Shown: positions 54,627 to 63,921 of the stretch, in pieces
How the letters are laid out: each line of letters opens with the position of its first letter
Position numbering within the stretch: the first letter of the stretch is position 1
From: Pseudomonadota bacterium
GTDB lineage: Bacteria > Pseudomonadota > Gammaproteobacteria > Pseudomonadales > Oleiphilaceae
Length of the DNA: 64,000 bases
Assembly (NCBI GenBank): GCA_002747395.1
Contig: PDPE01000027.1
Location: 119,601-183,600 of the forward strand
Reading direction: 5' to 3'
The notes under the pieces: generated by a model
Database searches by the model: none
What the model was told of the DNA's origin: nothing
The model's input: the letters and a program-made list of their open reading frames with translations, nothing else
Made by a program: the position numbers and the translations under genes

Positions 54627-55886
54627 TCAGATACTTTCAACCCTCAATCGCGTGATACTGCGTTCTGTCGCTTCTATCACGGTGATTTTCATTCCGGATT
54701 CAATGATCGATTCACCCTCTTTGGGAATATGCCTCAGCCTTGCTACCACCAGGCCACCAATAGTGTGAGATTCGGTAGCGGGCAGGTTAATACCGAACAC
54801 TTCATTGGCTTCGGATATGGGGAGTCGGGAATGAACCAGGTAGACATCGTCTTCAACCATTTCGTAGGCATGTTTCTTTTTGGGGAGGTATTCGTCAAAA
54901 TCATATCCTACATCGATTTCACCCACGACTTCCTCAAGAATATCTTCCATGGTTATGATGCCGATGGCTGAACCAAATTCATCTACCACTATGGCCATGT
55001 GATCTTCCCTGCGTTTCAGTATGGGTAACAAATGATCAATGGTTTGAAATGGAGACACGTACAAGGCCGGTTTTACCAACTCCTTCAACGGCTTTGCTCG
55101 CAGTTCGGAATCCATCATATCCCAGGTAGTCAGGGTGACAATTCCTATGACGTTGCTGATGTTGGTTTTAAAAACAGGGAGACGGTTATAGCCCTTTCTT
55201 CTGACTGTTCGAATGGCGTCAGATGTATTCAGGTGTCGGTTAATTGCTTTCACTTCGGCAATGGGAATCATCGCTTCTCCGACTGTCGTTTCGGCAAATC
55301 TGATCACCCGTTTGATTCTGCCTCTGTCAAATGCATCAACGTTTGCCCCGCGCTCCGCCATCTCGACGACCGTTCGTATCTGTTCCCGGGTGATAAAAAC
55401 GTTTTGTTGATTTTTACCACCACCGGCCAAACGGGCGGCCAGTCGGGCCACACGTGAAAAGACGAATACAAGAGGCGAAAACAACAGGGAAAAAAACTTG
55501 AGTGGAAAAACAACAATTGGCGCAATGGTGTCGGATTTTTGCTGGTAGACGCTTTTGGGAACAATCTCACCAATAATCAGGAACAGGGGAGTAAACACGA
55601 TAAAGGCATACAGGTCACCCAGTTCACCGAAATGTGCGACCATTTGCATGGTGCCAATAGTGGTTAGAGCTATGGTTGAAATATTGGTTCCTACCAGGGT
55701 GGTTCCCAGCATGACATCGGGCTTCTTGAACAGTTCAAGAACCATGGTTGCCCCTTTCTGGCCTTGCTTGGATTTGTGATTGAGTTTCAGTTTGTCAGCA
55801 TTAACCAGGGCGATTTCCGAACCGGAAAAAAAACCTTTCAGCAAAAGCAGTATTATCATTGAAATACCAATAATCAAATAATCCAT
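54627..55886 (-). CDS. CNNM/CorC-type transporter (DUF21 and CBS domains), second copy
   Basis: A 419-residue protein: four membrane helices of a DUF21 domain (about 1-190; SGSEIALVNADKLKLNH near 22), paired CBS domains (about 210-330, IVVDEFGSAIGIITMEDI), and a C-terminal CorC_HlyC domain ending ITRLRVESI. The family mediates or regulates magnesium/cobalt efflux. GGAG stands 7 nt before ATG 55886 and overlaps the previous gene's end, so the two paralogues are coupled. Confidence 0.9.
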   Translation of the reverse strand: MDYLIIGISMIILLLLKGFFSGSEIALVNADKLKLNHKSKQGQKGATMVLELFKKPDVMLGTTLVGTNISTIALTTIGTMQMVAHFGELGDLYAFIVFTPLFLIIGEIVPKSVYQQKSDTIAPIVVFPLKFFSLLFSPLVFVFSRVARLAARLAGGGKNQQNVFITREQIRTVVEMAERGANVDAFDRGRIKRVIRFAETTVGEAMIPIAEVKAINRHLNTSDAIRTVRRKGYNRLPVFKTNISNVIGIVTLTTWDMMDSELRAKPLKELVKPALYVSPFQTIDHLLPILKRREDHMAIVVDEFGSAIGIITMEDILEEVVGEIDVGYDFDEYLPKKKHAYEMVEDDVYLVHSRLPISEANEVFGINLPATESHTIGGLVVARLRHIPKEGESIIESGMKITVIEATERSITRLRVESI

Positions 55887-55890
55887 TTGC

Positions 55891-57516
55891 TTACTCCTTT
55901 ACCTTGGTATTGATAGCAGAGGGAGTACTATCACTGGAAGTATCGGCCAAATCCGGTTCAACCTCGTTCGACTTTTGTGTGTCCGACTTCGGTGCGGATT
56001 GTTCCTCCGGGAAATCCGGGGCCTCCGTATTGGCCAGGTTTTCAGGGTTTTCAGAATGCTTTTTCGAACCGTCTGCCCGGGCCTCATCTGTACCTGTATC
56101 GGTTTCTTTTTTCGATTTGTCCTTGTCTTCCCTGGTATCCTTATTGTCTTTGGGTCTGGATGTTTCTTCTTCCTTGAATGCTCTGTAACTGACCCTCACT
56201 TTCGCAATACGGTGGACATCCATTTCCATCACCGTAATGGTAATGCCCTCCACGTTTACCTGGTCGCCTTCAACCGGCAGGTGATCCAGATGCCTGAATG
56301 CGACGCCTCCAATCGTTGTCATGCGGGGGTCTTCGATTCCAAAATTGGTCAGGTTGTTGAAGTCATTGAGCTTCATATCACCAGGAAGGATGTAGCTGTT
56401 TTCGTCCCTTTCCTGGTACAGCTCCGAGCCTGAAATGTCATCCGAGATTTGTCCAAAAATGAAAGTGAGTACGTCCTTCATGGTCAGAAAACCTTCCACA
56501 CCCCCATACTCATTCAGCACAACAGCCGCTCTTGCCCTGTTGGTCTGGAAAAAATCAAACATTTCATCCACTTTTTTCGTCAGGGGTACAACGACGGGGG
56601 GGTGTATGATTTCCTGCAGGGTTAATTGTTCGAGCTCGATGCCGTCCAGTATCAGGCGAAGGATATCCTCTGCGTGGAGAAAACCGATCACATTGTCTCT
56701 ATGTTGAAGGTACACGGGTACCCTGGGGTGACGGAATCGTTTGAATTGCTCTATCAATTGGGCAACCGGCTGTTCTCCATTCAGGAATTTGATACGGGTT
56801 CTTGGTGTCATGATTTCAACAATCTCTGTATCACCGGATTCGAGAAGGTTGTAAATCAGAGCGCGTTCCGTAGCGTCCAACTCACCCTCATGTGCCACTT
56901 CTTCTACAAGACTCTTAAACTCATCGACTTGCAGCAGATTATCGGCGGCCATTTCCTGTCCGACGAAAATGGTTGTAATTCGATCTGAAATGCCTCGAAT
57001 GGCCCAACGTATAGGAGCGACAACTTTGACCCATATGCTGATGGGATGCGCAACAAGGCCTGAGCTGATTCTTACCGGGTTGGCAACCGCGATGGTTTTG
57101 GGGGTGACTTCACCAAACAGCAGAATGAGGGGAACCATAACGAAGATGGTAATCCAGCCTGCCTTGGATTCATCGTAAAGCGCCAGAAGTAACCCTGTCA
57201 TATTGGCAGCAGCGGCGATATTGACAAGTTCATTTCCGCACAGAATGGAAATAATCAGCCTTCGGGGCTGGTCGAGTAACTCATGCAGATTGGCAGATTG
57301 GGGATGTTTTTGTTTTCGCAATCGCTCAAGGTCGAGGCGAGACAGGGAAAACAGGGCCGTTTCTGACCCGGAAAAGAATGCAGAACAAAAAAGCAAGGCA
57401 ATTTGAATGCCCAGGCGAACCAGAATATCCGGGTCGGATAACCGTTCGGGGTCGATCGCAAAGAAAGCCTTGATTGCCTCCCAATGCAGTACGAGTTCGT
57501 GCAGAATTGCGTCCAT
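55891..57516 (-). CDS. CNNM/CorC-type transporter, first copy with charged C-terminal tail
   Basis: A 541-residue paralogue of the next gene: DUF21 (SGSETALFSLSRLDLERL near residue 50), CBS pair (VVLNEYGGVEGFLTMKDV) and a CorC_HlyC domain, then an extra tail of about 100 residues rich in Asp, Glu, Lys and Ser (after KVRVSYRAFKEEETS). The tail looks disordered. First gene of the pair, 270 nt downstream of a sigma-70 type promoter at 57810-57839. Confidence 0.9.
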   Translation of the reverse strand: MDAILHELVLHWEAIKAFFAIDPERLSDPDILVRLGIQIALLFCSAFFSGSETALFSLSRLDLERLRKQKHPQSANLHELLDQPRRLIISILCGNELVNIAAAANMTGLLLALYDESKAGWITIFVMVPLILLFGEVTPKTIAVANPVRISSGLVAHPISIWVKVVAPIRWAIRGISDRITTIFVGQEMAADNLLQVDEFKSLVEEVAHEGELDATERALIYNLLESGDTEIVEIMTPRTRIKFLNGEQPVAQLIEQFKRFRHPRVPVYLQHRDNVIGFLHAEDILRLILDGIELEQLTLQEIIHPPVVVPLTKKVDEMFDFFQTNRARAAVVLNEYGGVEGFLTMKDVLTFIFGQISDDISGSELYQERDENSYILPGDMKLNDFNNLTNFGIEDPRMTTIGGVAFRHLDHLPVEGDQVNVEGITITVMEMDVHRIAKVRVSYRAFKEEETSRPKDNKDTREDKDKSKKETDTGTDEARADGSKKHSENPENLANTEAPDFPEEQSAPKSDTQKSNEVEPDLADTSSDSTPSAINTKVKE

Positions 57517-58025
57517 TTATTTCTCTGAAAATTGATAAAAAATGAAAGTGTGTCTGGAACAACGCACCAATTGCGTTCGATACCAAAAAATCAATTACGT
57601 CTCTGTCGAACCGGGAAGAAACTGCTCTTCTCGCGCCTGTCAGCAAGTCTTTGATTCGACCAGACTTGGCTATATTGTTCTCTATTGTCTACAGGTATGT
57701 TTTTTTATTTAAAGAGCACCCGATACCCAGTGTCCGCATCTGTAACACTCATTCCAACCTTGCTTGAAAGACCTTGCCATGATAACACTGCGTCAATTCG
57801 ATTACGCAGAGTATAGCGTATCCGTGTCGGGCACTTCAAACAGGCCGACAGGAATAACGAAAGAGGTGTGTTTAAACAGCACGGTAAATGCAGCAAGTAT
57901 TGCATTCTTTGACAGTTGCCTTTTTATTTTCAGGGTAAGATAAACATACCGGATTCCAGACAGTGGAGTTCACGGTGAGGGGTGTGTTGTCGGGCCATTT
58001 GTCTCAACTAACAGGTATTCCAATC
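57517..58025. other. 509-bp stretch without a convincing gene
   Basis: Holds a probable minus-strand sigma-70 promoter (57810-57839) for the CNNM pair. Short frames on the minus strand (57705-57905) and a 23-codon frame (57709-57780) lack support. Confidence 0.55.
57810..57839 (-). promoter_or_regulatory. Probable sigma-70 promoter of the CNNM operon
   Basis: On the minus strand TTGAAG and TATACT are separated by 18 bp. Transcripts would run toward the CNNM gene at 57516 with a leader of about 285 nt. Confidence 0.5.
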
Positions 58026-58238
58026 ATGGTGAAGAAACAAACAGTCAGTTTGGAAATTGGTCGGGCTGCGCCAATCAAAGTTATCCCGATGCTTGCGATA
58101 GTTACTTTTGTCTTTGGTATTATCTGTAGTGTTGTTCTTCCAAACGTTGTTCAGGAAGAGGAACTGCAGATAAATGCACAACGGATCTCCCATCAGGATC
58201 ATAATACAGTGCTGGTAAAAGAAAGCCGTCAGCAATAA
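58026..58238 (+). CDS. Small single-span membrane protein, unknown
   Basis: A 70-residue frame from ATG 58026 (MVKKQTVSLEIG) with one membrane segment (VIPMLAIVTFVFGIICSVVL) and a hydrophilic tail. The frame has an earlier ATG at 57963. No family recognised; the tidy membrane segment makes it plausible but not secure. Confidence 0.4.
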   Translation: MVKKQTVSLEIGRAAPIKVIPMLAIVTFVFGIICSVVLPNVVQEEELQINAQRISHQDHNTVLVKESRQQ

Positions 58239-58298
58239 CGTCATTGCCCTGTTACGATATGGTACGGGAGCGGAGCGGTTTCATTCGTTGAGAAATTG

Positions 58299-58327
58299 TT
58301 GATTCCTGCAATTAATACCATTAAAAT
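58299..58327 (+). promoter_or_regulatory. Sigma-70 promoter of tRNA-Leu
   Basis: TTGATT, 17 bp and TAAAAT, then the G/C-rich TTGCCGCTC typical of stringently controlled stable-RNA promoters. Start near 58334, about 38 nt before the tRNA. Confidence 0.6.
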
Positions 58328-58371
58328 TGCCGCTCTCGAATCAATCGGGACATCGCCCCGAATCAGGTACT

Positions 58372-58458
58372 GCCCAGGTGGCGAAATTGGTAGACGCAAG
58401 GGACTTAAAATCCCTCGGTGGCAACACCGTGCCGGTTCGATTCCGGCCCTGGGCACCA
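58372..58458 (+). tRNA. tRNA-Leu (anticodon TAA)
   Basis: An 87-nt class II tRNA. Acceptor stem GCCCAGG pairs with CCTGGGC, discriminator A and encoded CCA end. D-loop GGTAGACGC, anticodon arm GGGACTTAAAATCCC with anticodon TAA, a variable arm CGGTGGCAACACCG typical of leucine, and T-arm GCCGGTTCGATTCCGGC. Confidence 0.97.
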
Positions 58459-58630
58459 ATCATAACCTGCTCTTTTCGCTTGCTTTTTTCTCAAGAAAAC
58501 GCTTCTACTTCTATTTGGTACAAGTTGGTACAAGCTGTTTAAATCAGTTGTCATAGCGCCTGTGTGTTTTTGTTTCATACGCAACATCATCACCCGGTTA
58601 ATTGGTTGATATGCAGTTGCGGCAGGCAGG

Positions 58631-59848
58631 TTATCCGGGCTTGCCATCCGGCCTGGGTGTGCTGAGAATGGTGAAATAGCGCACCAGGTACAGCAGGAAT
58701 GCCGACCCCCACAGTATTGCCGAACTCATATACATCAAATTGGCGTGTTCGATAAAAAACGGAATCATGGTGCGCACCAGAGTCGCTGCCACAATCAGCC
58801 ACACGCCTGTATCAATACAGACGCTGGCTTGCATGGGGCGCCCGGTATGAATGGTGGCAACAATCACCATCACCATATAGAAAGACAGGCCGAGCACACC
58901 CGTAGTCAGAAAATGGCGGAAATGATTGATTCCGTAAAACCCCTCATCAATGTGGTCAACGCCCATCATGCCATAGCCCGTAGCCATCATAAGTAAAATA
59001 ATAATCAACGGGTAGACAAAGGGTTTAAACAGGATAACGGTTTTCTCCATAAAGAAGTCGTTGAGGGTATTGAGAATGGCGGCCATGGCTGCCAGGCCCA
59101 GCCATCCGAGGATCGGGCTGAATGGCATTAAATACTCTGTTATGGTAAACAGAACGACACAGAGAATGGCAATATTATAAAAAGGCGGACGAGCCAGAAA
59201 GGTTTCATCAATATTGTTGTGATCCAGGTAATGATTGATCGCGCCGGTGTTGATACGACGCAAGGCCAGCAGTATCAAGACAATAAATGCACCGAGAGAA
59301 ACCTTGAGGATAGCCATCGGGTCGTCTTGAATCCGGCCAGAAGAAGCCAGAAAAAACCAGCACTGTATGGCGAATACGGTGATCAGGGCTGCCGCCAGGC
59401 TGAGGTGACGGCGAAGCGGATCGGTCAGGATGGGTTTTGCTGCTACGACTATCAGCCAGAGCAGCAGAGGCAGGTTGGTTAAAGCCACAACAGGCACGCC
59501 AAGCAGATCAATCAGCCAGAATGCAAGCCGACCGACAAGCCAGAGCAATGTCATCCAGAGCAGGTTTTTACCTTTTATTACGGGAGCGGTACCGGGATAA
59601 AACTCCGGCAGGGCGGTGAACACAAAGCCGATCATGCCTGCACTGGCCGCGCCGTAAACCATTTCGTAAATATGCCAGTGCAAGGGATTTTGCAAAAACG
59701 GGAACGGCCAGTTGCCTGACCACACCAGTCCCCACAAAATAATGGAAAGTGCCAGATAACCCGGAAGCAGGATAAACATGGGCCGGAAGGCGTAGGCAAA
59801 AGTGGCCGACAGGCGTTCGCTGAATTGACCGGGATGATTATCAGGCAT
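58631..59848 (-). CDS. nnrS: NnrS family membrane protein
   Basis: A 405-residue polytopic membrane protein with about twelve helices and many His residues (NPLHWHIYEMVYGAASAGMIGF, INHFRHFLTTGVLGL). It matches the NnrS family, heme-copper membrane proteins linked to nitric oxide tolerance and denitrification. It is last in an ABC importer operon and starts 8 bp inside the end of the ATPase gene. Confidence 0.9.
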   Translation of the reverse strand: MPDNHPGQFSERLSATFAYAFRPMFILLPGYLALSIILWGLVWSGNWPFPFLQNPLHWHIYEMVYGAASAGMIGFVFTALPEFYPGTAPVIKGKNLLWMTLLWLVGRLAFWLIDLLGVPVVALTNLPLLLWLIVVAAKPILTDPLRRHLSLAAALITVFAIQCWFFLASSGRIQDDPMAILKVSLGAFIVLILLALRRINTGAINHYLDHNNIDETFLARPPFYNIAILCVVLFTITEYLMPFSPILGWLGLAAMAAILNTLNDFFMEKTVILFKPFVYPLIIILLMMATGYGMMGVDHIDEGFYGINHFRHFLTTGVLGLSFYMVMVIVATIHTGRPMQASVCIDTGVWLIVAATLVRTMIPFFIEHANLMYMSSAILWGSAFLLYLVRYFTILSTPRPDGKPG

Positions 59849-60611
59849 TTGTGTTCAACTCAAAGGTTTCAACGATATGTGGCTGAGACAACAGCCTGGC
59901 GGTTTCTTCGTAGACAAAAATATCGTTACGCTGTGTTTTTGGATGTACCAGGTCAAAGGTCTGAACAATTCTGCCAGGGTCGGCGGCCAAAAGCAGAATT
60001 TGATCACTGAGACGAACGGCTTCCATCAGGTCATGGGTGATAAACAGGATGGTCAGGTCTTTGTTGGCCACCTGTTCGATAAGAATCTGTTGCAGTTCCT
60101 GTTTTAATCCGATATCCAGAGCGGAAAATGGCTCATCCAGAAACAGCAGTTGTGGCTCTACTACCAGAGCGCGGGCAAAGGACACCCGTTGGCGCATACC
60201 GCCACTCAGGTCTTTGGGAAATTTTTCAAGGTCTTCTCTTTCCAGACCGAAGCGCAGGGCAATATCGGTGGCGCGTTCCAGTCTTTCCTTTTTGCCAACC
60301 CCCCGTGCTTTCAGGCCGTAGGCGATGTTATCAAGCGTGCTTTGCCAAGGCAGCAGGCGAGGTTCCTGAAAAGCAAATGCGGTACTGTCGAACTGATTGT
60401 CGATGCGGCCCTCTGTAACCTCCATGAGATCCCCGCACAAATGTAGCAAAGTGGTTTTACCCCCGCCGCTTGGCCCGACCACGGAAAGCACCCTGCCTTG
60501 TTCAAGACAAAAATTGATATCTTCCAGTACCTCACAGGGGCCATAGCTGTGGCTCAATTGCTCAACTTTCAATGTCAGTTTGCTATCGTTACCCGTATTT
60601 AATCGCGCCAC
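59841..60611 (-). CDS. ABC transporter ATP-binding protein (nitrate/sulfonate/taurine type)
   Basis: A 256-residue ABC ATPase: Walker A GPSGGGKTT, Q-loop AFQEPRLLPWQ, signature LSGGMRQRVSFARALV, Walker B LLFLDEPFSALD and the switch His in ILFITHDLMEA. The sequence resembles SsuB/TauB/NrtD proteins. It overlaps the permease stop by 13 bp and the NnrS start by 8 bp. Confidence 0.92.
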   Translation of the reverse strand: MARLNTGNDSKLTLKVEQLSHSYGPCEVLEDINFCLEQGRVLSVVGPSGGGKTTLLHLCGDLMEVTEGRIDNQFDSTAFAFQEPRLLPWQSTLDNIAYGLKARGVGKKERLERATDIALRFGLEREDLEKFPKDLSGGMRQRVSFARALVVEPQLLFLDEPFSALDIGLKQELQQILIEQVANKDLTILFITHDLMEAVRLSDQILLLAADPGRIVQTFDLVHPKTQRNDIFVYEETARLLSQPHIVETFELNTNA

Positions 60612-61426
60612 TGTTCTACCTCGCGTTTGACCGGTTCCATCAGCATATATTCGATAATCAACAATGAGCCGACCAGTAATACCACCAGAGCCAGCGTGCC
60701 AGCGGTATCCAGGTGAGAACGGGTGATGGCCAGAGCCGCGCCGAGACCGTCATTGGCCGAGAGCAGTTCAGCCATCACCACGATTTTCCAGCTCATTCCC
60801 AGTGCTGCCATCCAGGCGGGAAACAGGTAGGAAAACACATGGGGCAGATAAACATCGGTAAAACGCATCCACCGTGGGGTGTGAAAACTGTCGGCCATTT
60901 CCGAAAGTCTGCCTTCCAGCGTACGTGTTCCTTGCAGGGCTCCGACAAATATAATCGGGAAACAGGCAACGACCACGGTAAAGACCACAGTCCGATCACC
61001 CATGCCGAACCAGATCATGGCCAGAACGATCCAGGTAATTGGCGGCATACCGGTGAGCATGGTGATGATCGGGCGACTCATGATAGATGCCGTGACAAAC
61101 AGCCCGGCAGCCATGCCCAGCACAGACCCGAGCAATGCCGAAGACAGAAAGCCCCAAACCGCTCGTTTCAGGGTAATTTCAGCATCCTGTAAAATACCTT
61201 CGGCAGTGATCATTTCCATCAGTCGTGACAGGGTGATAAGGGGGGACGGCAGAATCAACTCGCCATATATCATGTAACCCGCTTCCCATAGTGCAAAAAA
61301 CAGGAAAATGCTGGCTATTGCCCCCCAGCCACTCCACAGGTAGCGGGGGAAGCCTGAAATAATATGGAAAAAAGCCTTCATTGCGTGCGCCAGGGTTTGT
61401 CTGTGTCTGAATTTGGTGAAGGCCAT
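60599..61426 (-). CDS. ABC transporter permease (SsuC-like)
   Basis: A 275-residue inner-membrane permease with about six helices. The EAA-type loop is MADSFHTPRWMRFTDVYLPH (the cytoplasmic coupling helix). Belongs to the nitrate/sulfonate/taurine-type binding-protein-dependent family. ATG 61426 has GAGA nearby; ATG 61381 is an alternative. It lies 40 bp after the substrate-binding gene and overlaps the ATPase gene. Confidence 0.9.
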   Translation of the reverse strand: MAFTKFRHRQTLAHAMKAFFHIISGFPRYLWSGWGAIASIFLFFALWEAGYMIYGELILPSPLITLSRLMEMITAEGILQDAEITLKRAVWGFLSSALLGSVLGMAAGLFVTASIMSRPIITMLTGMPPITWIVLAMIWFGMGDRTVVFTVVVACFPIIFVGALQGTRTLEGRLSEMADSFHTPRWMRFTDVYLPHVFSYLFPAWMAALGMSWKIVVMAELLSANDGLGAALAITRSHLDTAGTLALVVLLVGSLLIIEYMLMEPVKREVEQWRD

Positions 61427-61466
61427 TCTCTGTGAGAATAAGTTTGCTCACAAGTGGCCGGGAAAC

Positions 61467-62507
61467 TCAGGGGTAATAGAAACCATCATCGGGTAGCTTG
61501 CCACCGACCAATGCGGGTTTGCGTTTGTGCAGCACACGGAAAAAGTGTTCAAGTTCTTTTTTTGCGGCTCTGCTCGATACCTGTTTGATATTGCTGATCC
61601 TGATTGAATCCGAAACTGCTTCCGGGGTCAGCATATCGATTCTCTCGGCAACTATCTTCCCCGCCTCATCAGGGTGATCATTACACCACTGGACAGCTTT
61701 TTGGTGTTCTTCCATAAAGCGTTTCACCACCCGTTTCGGCAGACCTGTATTCAGCAAGGCAATACCTGCCTGGGGAACTTCAGGGGGACTGTTAAATACC
61801 TTGCCCCATTCCTCCTGCATATCAGCGGTACGATACAAATCCGGTGCAATCAGTTTGGCAGGGAAAGATTTTGTTTTGCGAAGTGCCATTGATATGGCAG
61901 GTTCTACCAGCAAGGCGTGATCTACCCGGCGCAATATCAACAGTTGCATGGCGTCCAGGGGGTTGGCGACATAGCGAAGGTTGAAATCCCTACGAGGATT
62001 CAGCCCCTGTCTTTCAGCCACTTCCCGAAAAACCAGATCCGGCATATCACCCCGAAATGGCATGGCGATTTCCTTGCCTTTAAAATCTGCCAGGGTTTTC
62101 AGTTCGGGATCGCGAGAAACCATCCACATAATCCCCCAGATAGAAACATTCAGCAGTGTTAGCTGTTTGCCCCGGTTATAGAGATTGGCTGCCACATTGG
62201 TAGGAGTGGCGATAAAATCGGTTTTTCCGTTCAGTGCCAGGGCCCGCATCTGATCCGGGTCTTTCCAGACCACAAATTCCACCCTTTCGGCAACATCTTG
62301 CAGGGCATTGGCGTTTATCATGCGAATCATGGGGTTGGAAACGGCGGCGAAAGGGCCGGAAAGCGTCAATTTTTCCAGTTTTTCACCGGTAGCGAAGGTT
62401 AGAGATGAGCTAACAAGCAACAACAGGGCTGTGAGGATTTTGAGGCAATATCCGGATTTGATGTTGTGCATGGATTTGATGTTGTACACAGGTTTGATGT
62501 CGTACAT
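61467..62507 (-). CDS. ABC transporter substrate-binding protein (SsuA/NMT1-like)
   Basis: A 346-residue periplasmic binding protein. Residues 1-18 are three six-residue repeats (MYDIKP, VYNIKS, MHNIKS) encoded by an 18-bp tandem repeat, followed by a signal peptide (YCLKILTALLLLVSSSLTFA). The mature part, with FAAVSNPMIRMI and FVVWKDPDQMRALALNGKTDF, resembles SsuA/NMT1-type proteins for sulfonates or pyrimidines. ATG 62507 has GGAG 9 nt upstream; GTG 62489 and ATG 62471 in the following repeats could serve too. Ligand unknown. Confidence 0.85.
   Translation of the reverse strand: MYDIKPVYNIKSMHNIKSGYCLKILTALLLLVSSSLTFATGEKLEKLTLSGPFAAVSNPMIRMINANALQDVAERVEFVVWKDPDQMRALALNGKTDFIATPTNVAANLYNRGKQLTLLNVSIWGIMWMVSRDPELKTLADFKGKEIAMPFRGDMPDLVFREVAERQGLNPRRDFNLRYVANPLDAMQLLILRRVDHALLVEPAISMALRKTKSFPAKLIAPDLYRTADMQEEWGKVFNSPPEVPQAGIALLNTGLPKRVVKRFMEEHQKAVQWCNDHPDEAGKIVAERIDMLTPEAVSDSIRISNIKQVSSRAAKKELEHFFRVLHKRKPALVGGKLPDDGFYYP
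62454..62507. repeat. 18-bp tandem repeat, three units, forming the start of a gene
   Basis: Units 62454-62471, 62472-62489 and 62490-62507, consensus ggatttgatgttgtrcay on the plus strand. Each unit on the minus strand begins with a start codon (ATG, GTG, ATG), so the gene start itself is triplicated. Confidence 0.92.
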
Positions 62508-62828
62508 AGATCAGCACTCCGTGGTTCAAAAAGGGGAAGCCGGGGGGTTATGGCCGGGTGGCCGATAGACTTGACCGGAAATATCTGTGTTGAGAGTGGA
62601 TCAATATACAAAATGAATCAGCTTCAGGCAAATGAGAATCATTAATGCAGGTGATAGCAAAGGTATAGATGATGGCAAAAGTATAGATGATGGCAAAGAG
62701 TCAGGAACCGGGGGGCAGCCAGCAAATGCCGGTTTTGTGATATTGCGGTCAAAAACTGTCATTGAACTGATGTAGAATCCGGCCCATCAGGATTTGTTCC
62801 AGTTAACTATTTGATTGAGGGTATTGTC
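62508..62828. other. 321-bp divergent intergenic region
   Basis: Apart from the 18-bp duplication there is no convincing gene. It must contain the promoters of the ABC operon and of the YtfJ-like gene. Confidence 0.5.
62663..62698. repeat. 18-bp tandem duplication upstream of the ABC operon
   Basis: gtatagatgatggcaaaa at 62663 and the same with a final g at 62681. It lies in the divergent region between the ABC operon and the YtfJ-like gene. Confidence 0.88.
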
Positions 62829-63434
62829 ATGCACAAGTTCATATTATTCATAGCATCCGGCTTGCTGGCTTCGGTTTGTTTGGCGAATGAGGTCAGGGTG
62901 GGAGAGACGCTGCCCCGGGTAGTGGTAGAGTCAAAAGGCGAGATGGTGTTCGATTACAAGATCGAAAACAATCGCATGGTGTCAAGGAAGGGCACGGAAA
63001 TCACTTACCGTACATGGGATTCGGGTCAACTGAAAGGAAAAATCCGTTGCATCTATCATCTGGCTGCCAGAATGGGGATCTCGAAAATAAATCAGCCCTT
63101 TATTGATGCCTTGATCGCTGCCCGGTTACCCGAGTTTTTGCCTGATGGTGCATTCAAAACAACCACTATCCTGGATACCAGTGACGCACTGTGGGGAACG
63201 GCAACTCTTGCAGGTAACAAACTGGAAGACAGTCAACTGGATGTGGCACATGCTTACTATGTGAACGACACCAAAGGTCTGGCACGCAGTGCATGGGGGT
63301 TGCCTCACGAAACCAGTACCGTCATTCTACTGGATGCAGAAGGCAGGGTGCTGTACCACAAGGAAGGAAAAATGAGCAAGGATGAAATAAACCGCGCCGT
63401 CGCCATGATCAGGAAAGAGCTGGCGAAGTTGTAA
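62829..63434 (+). CDS. ytfJ: YtfJ family periplasmic protein (thioredoxin-like)
   Basis: A 201-residue protein with a signal peptide (MHKFILFIASGLLASVCLA). GKIRCIYHLAARMGISKINQPFIDAL and TILDTSDALWGT follow the pattern of YtfJ proteins, which have a thioredoxin-like fold but no CxxC redox pair. STVILLDAEGRVLYHKEGKMS is the C-terminal strand-helix. ATG 62829 has GAGGG 8 nt upstream. Role unknown in the family. Confidence 0.82.
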   Translation: MHKFILFIASGLLASVCLANEVRVGETLPRVVVESKGEMVFDYKIENNRMVSRKGTEITYRTWDSGQLKGKIRCIYHLAARMGISKINQPFIDALIAARLPEFLPDGAFKTTTILDTSDALWGTATLAGNKLEDSQLDVAHAYYVNDTKGLARSAWGLPHETSTVILLDAEGRVLYHKEGKMSKDEINRAVAMIRKELAKL

Positions 63435-63921
63435 TCAGGCGAAAAGACAGCCTTTTTAGCTTGTTCTGATCAAGTAAAACCGGACACAACGCTCCGGGCG
63501 CTTACCAGGTTGCATGCTAACGTGCTCCGCTTGTTGGCTAATGCCGATCATTATGACATTATCTCGTACGAGACCGGCTACCCTCTGGCACAGAAGCAGG
63601 CCAGCCTTGTTGTCATAGAAGAACGCTGGCCGGTTGCTCAGAAAAAAGCCACGAAAAGGCTCATGACTGCACAGCTCCTTACTTGTTGGTGCTGCTGTTC
63701 CAGGTAGCGTTTCAAACCTGGCTTTTCAATGTTATACCCGAAAGAATTACTTTTAGTTGGTCGATACTACCTGGCGACTGTTTCGCCAGGACAAGCGAGC
63801 GGCTATCGACGAATCTTTTCCGGATATTGTCTCGCGTTCAGGGATAAACGCCGGTGTAAAGCAACTGCCTGCGCTAAATCCTGTTATCATGTAGAGCAAA
63901 CTTATCAAGGAAGCCAGACCC
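63435..63921. other. 487-bp stretch without a convincing gene
   Basis: Frames at 63510-63707 and 63729-63938 have no Shine-Dalgarno and no recognisable sequence. The stretch may hold the promoter of the gene entering at 63922. I see nothing else. Confidence 0.4.

Noticed and set aside
57705..57905. Small minus-strand frame ending DADTGYRVLFK
   Set aside because: The frame crosses a good promoter, lacks a Shine-Dalgarno and shows no family resemblance; a 23-codon frame at 57709-57780 is equally unsupported.
58516..58535. ggtacaagtt duplicated after tRNA-Leu as an attachment site
   Set aside because: It does not copy the tRNA 3' end and no integrase is nearby.
63510..63707. 65-codon plus-strand frame near the right edge
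   Set aside because: No Shine-Dalgarno, no recognised sequence and a Cys-rich tail of low-quality composition.
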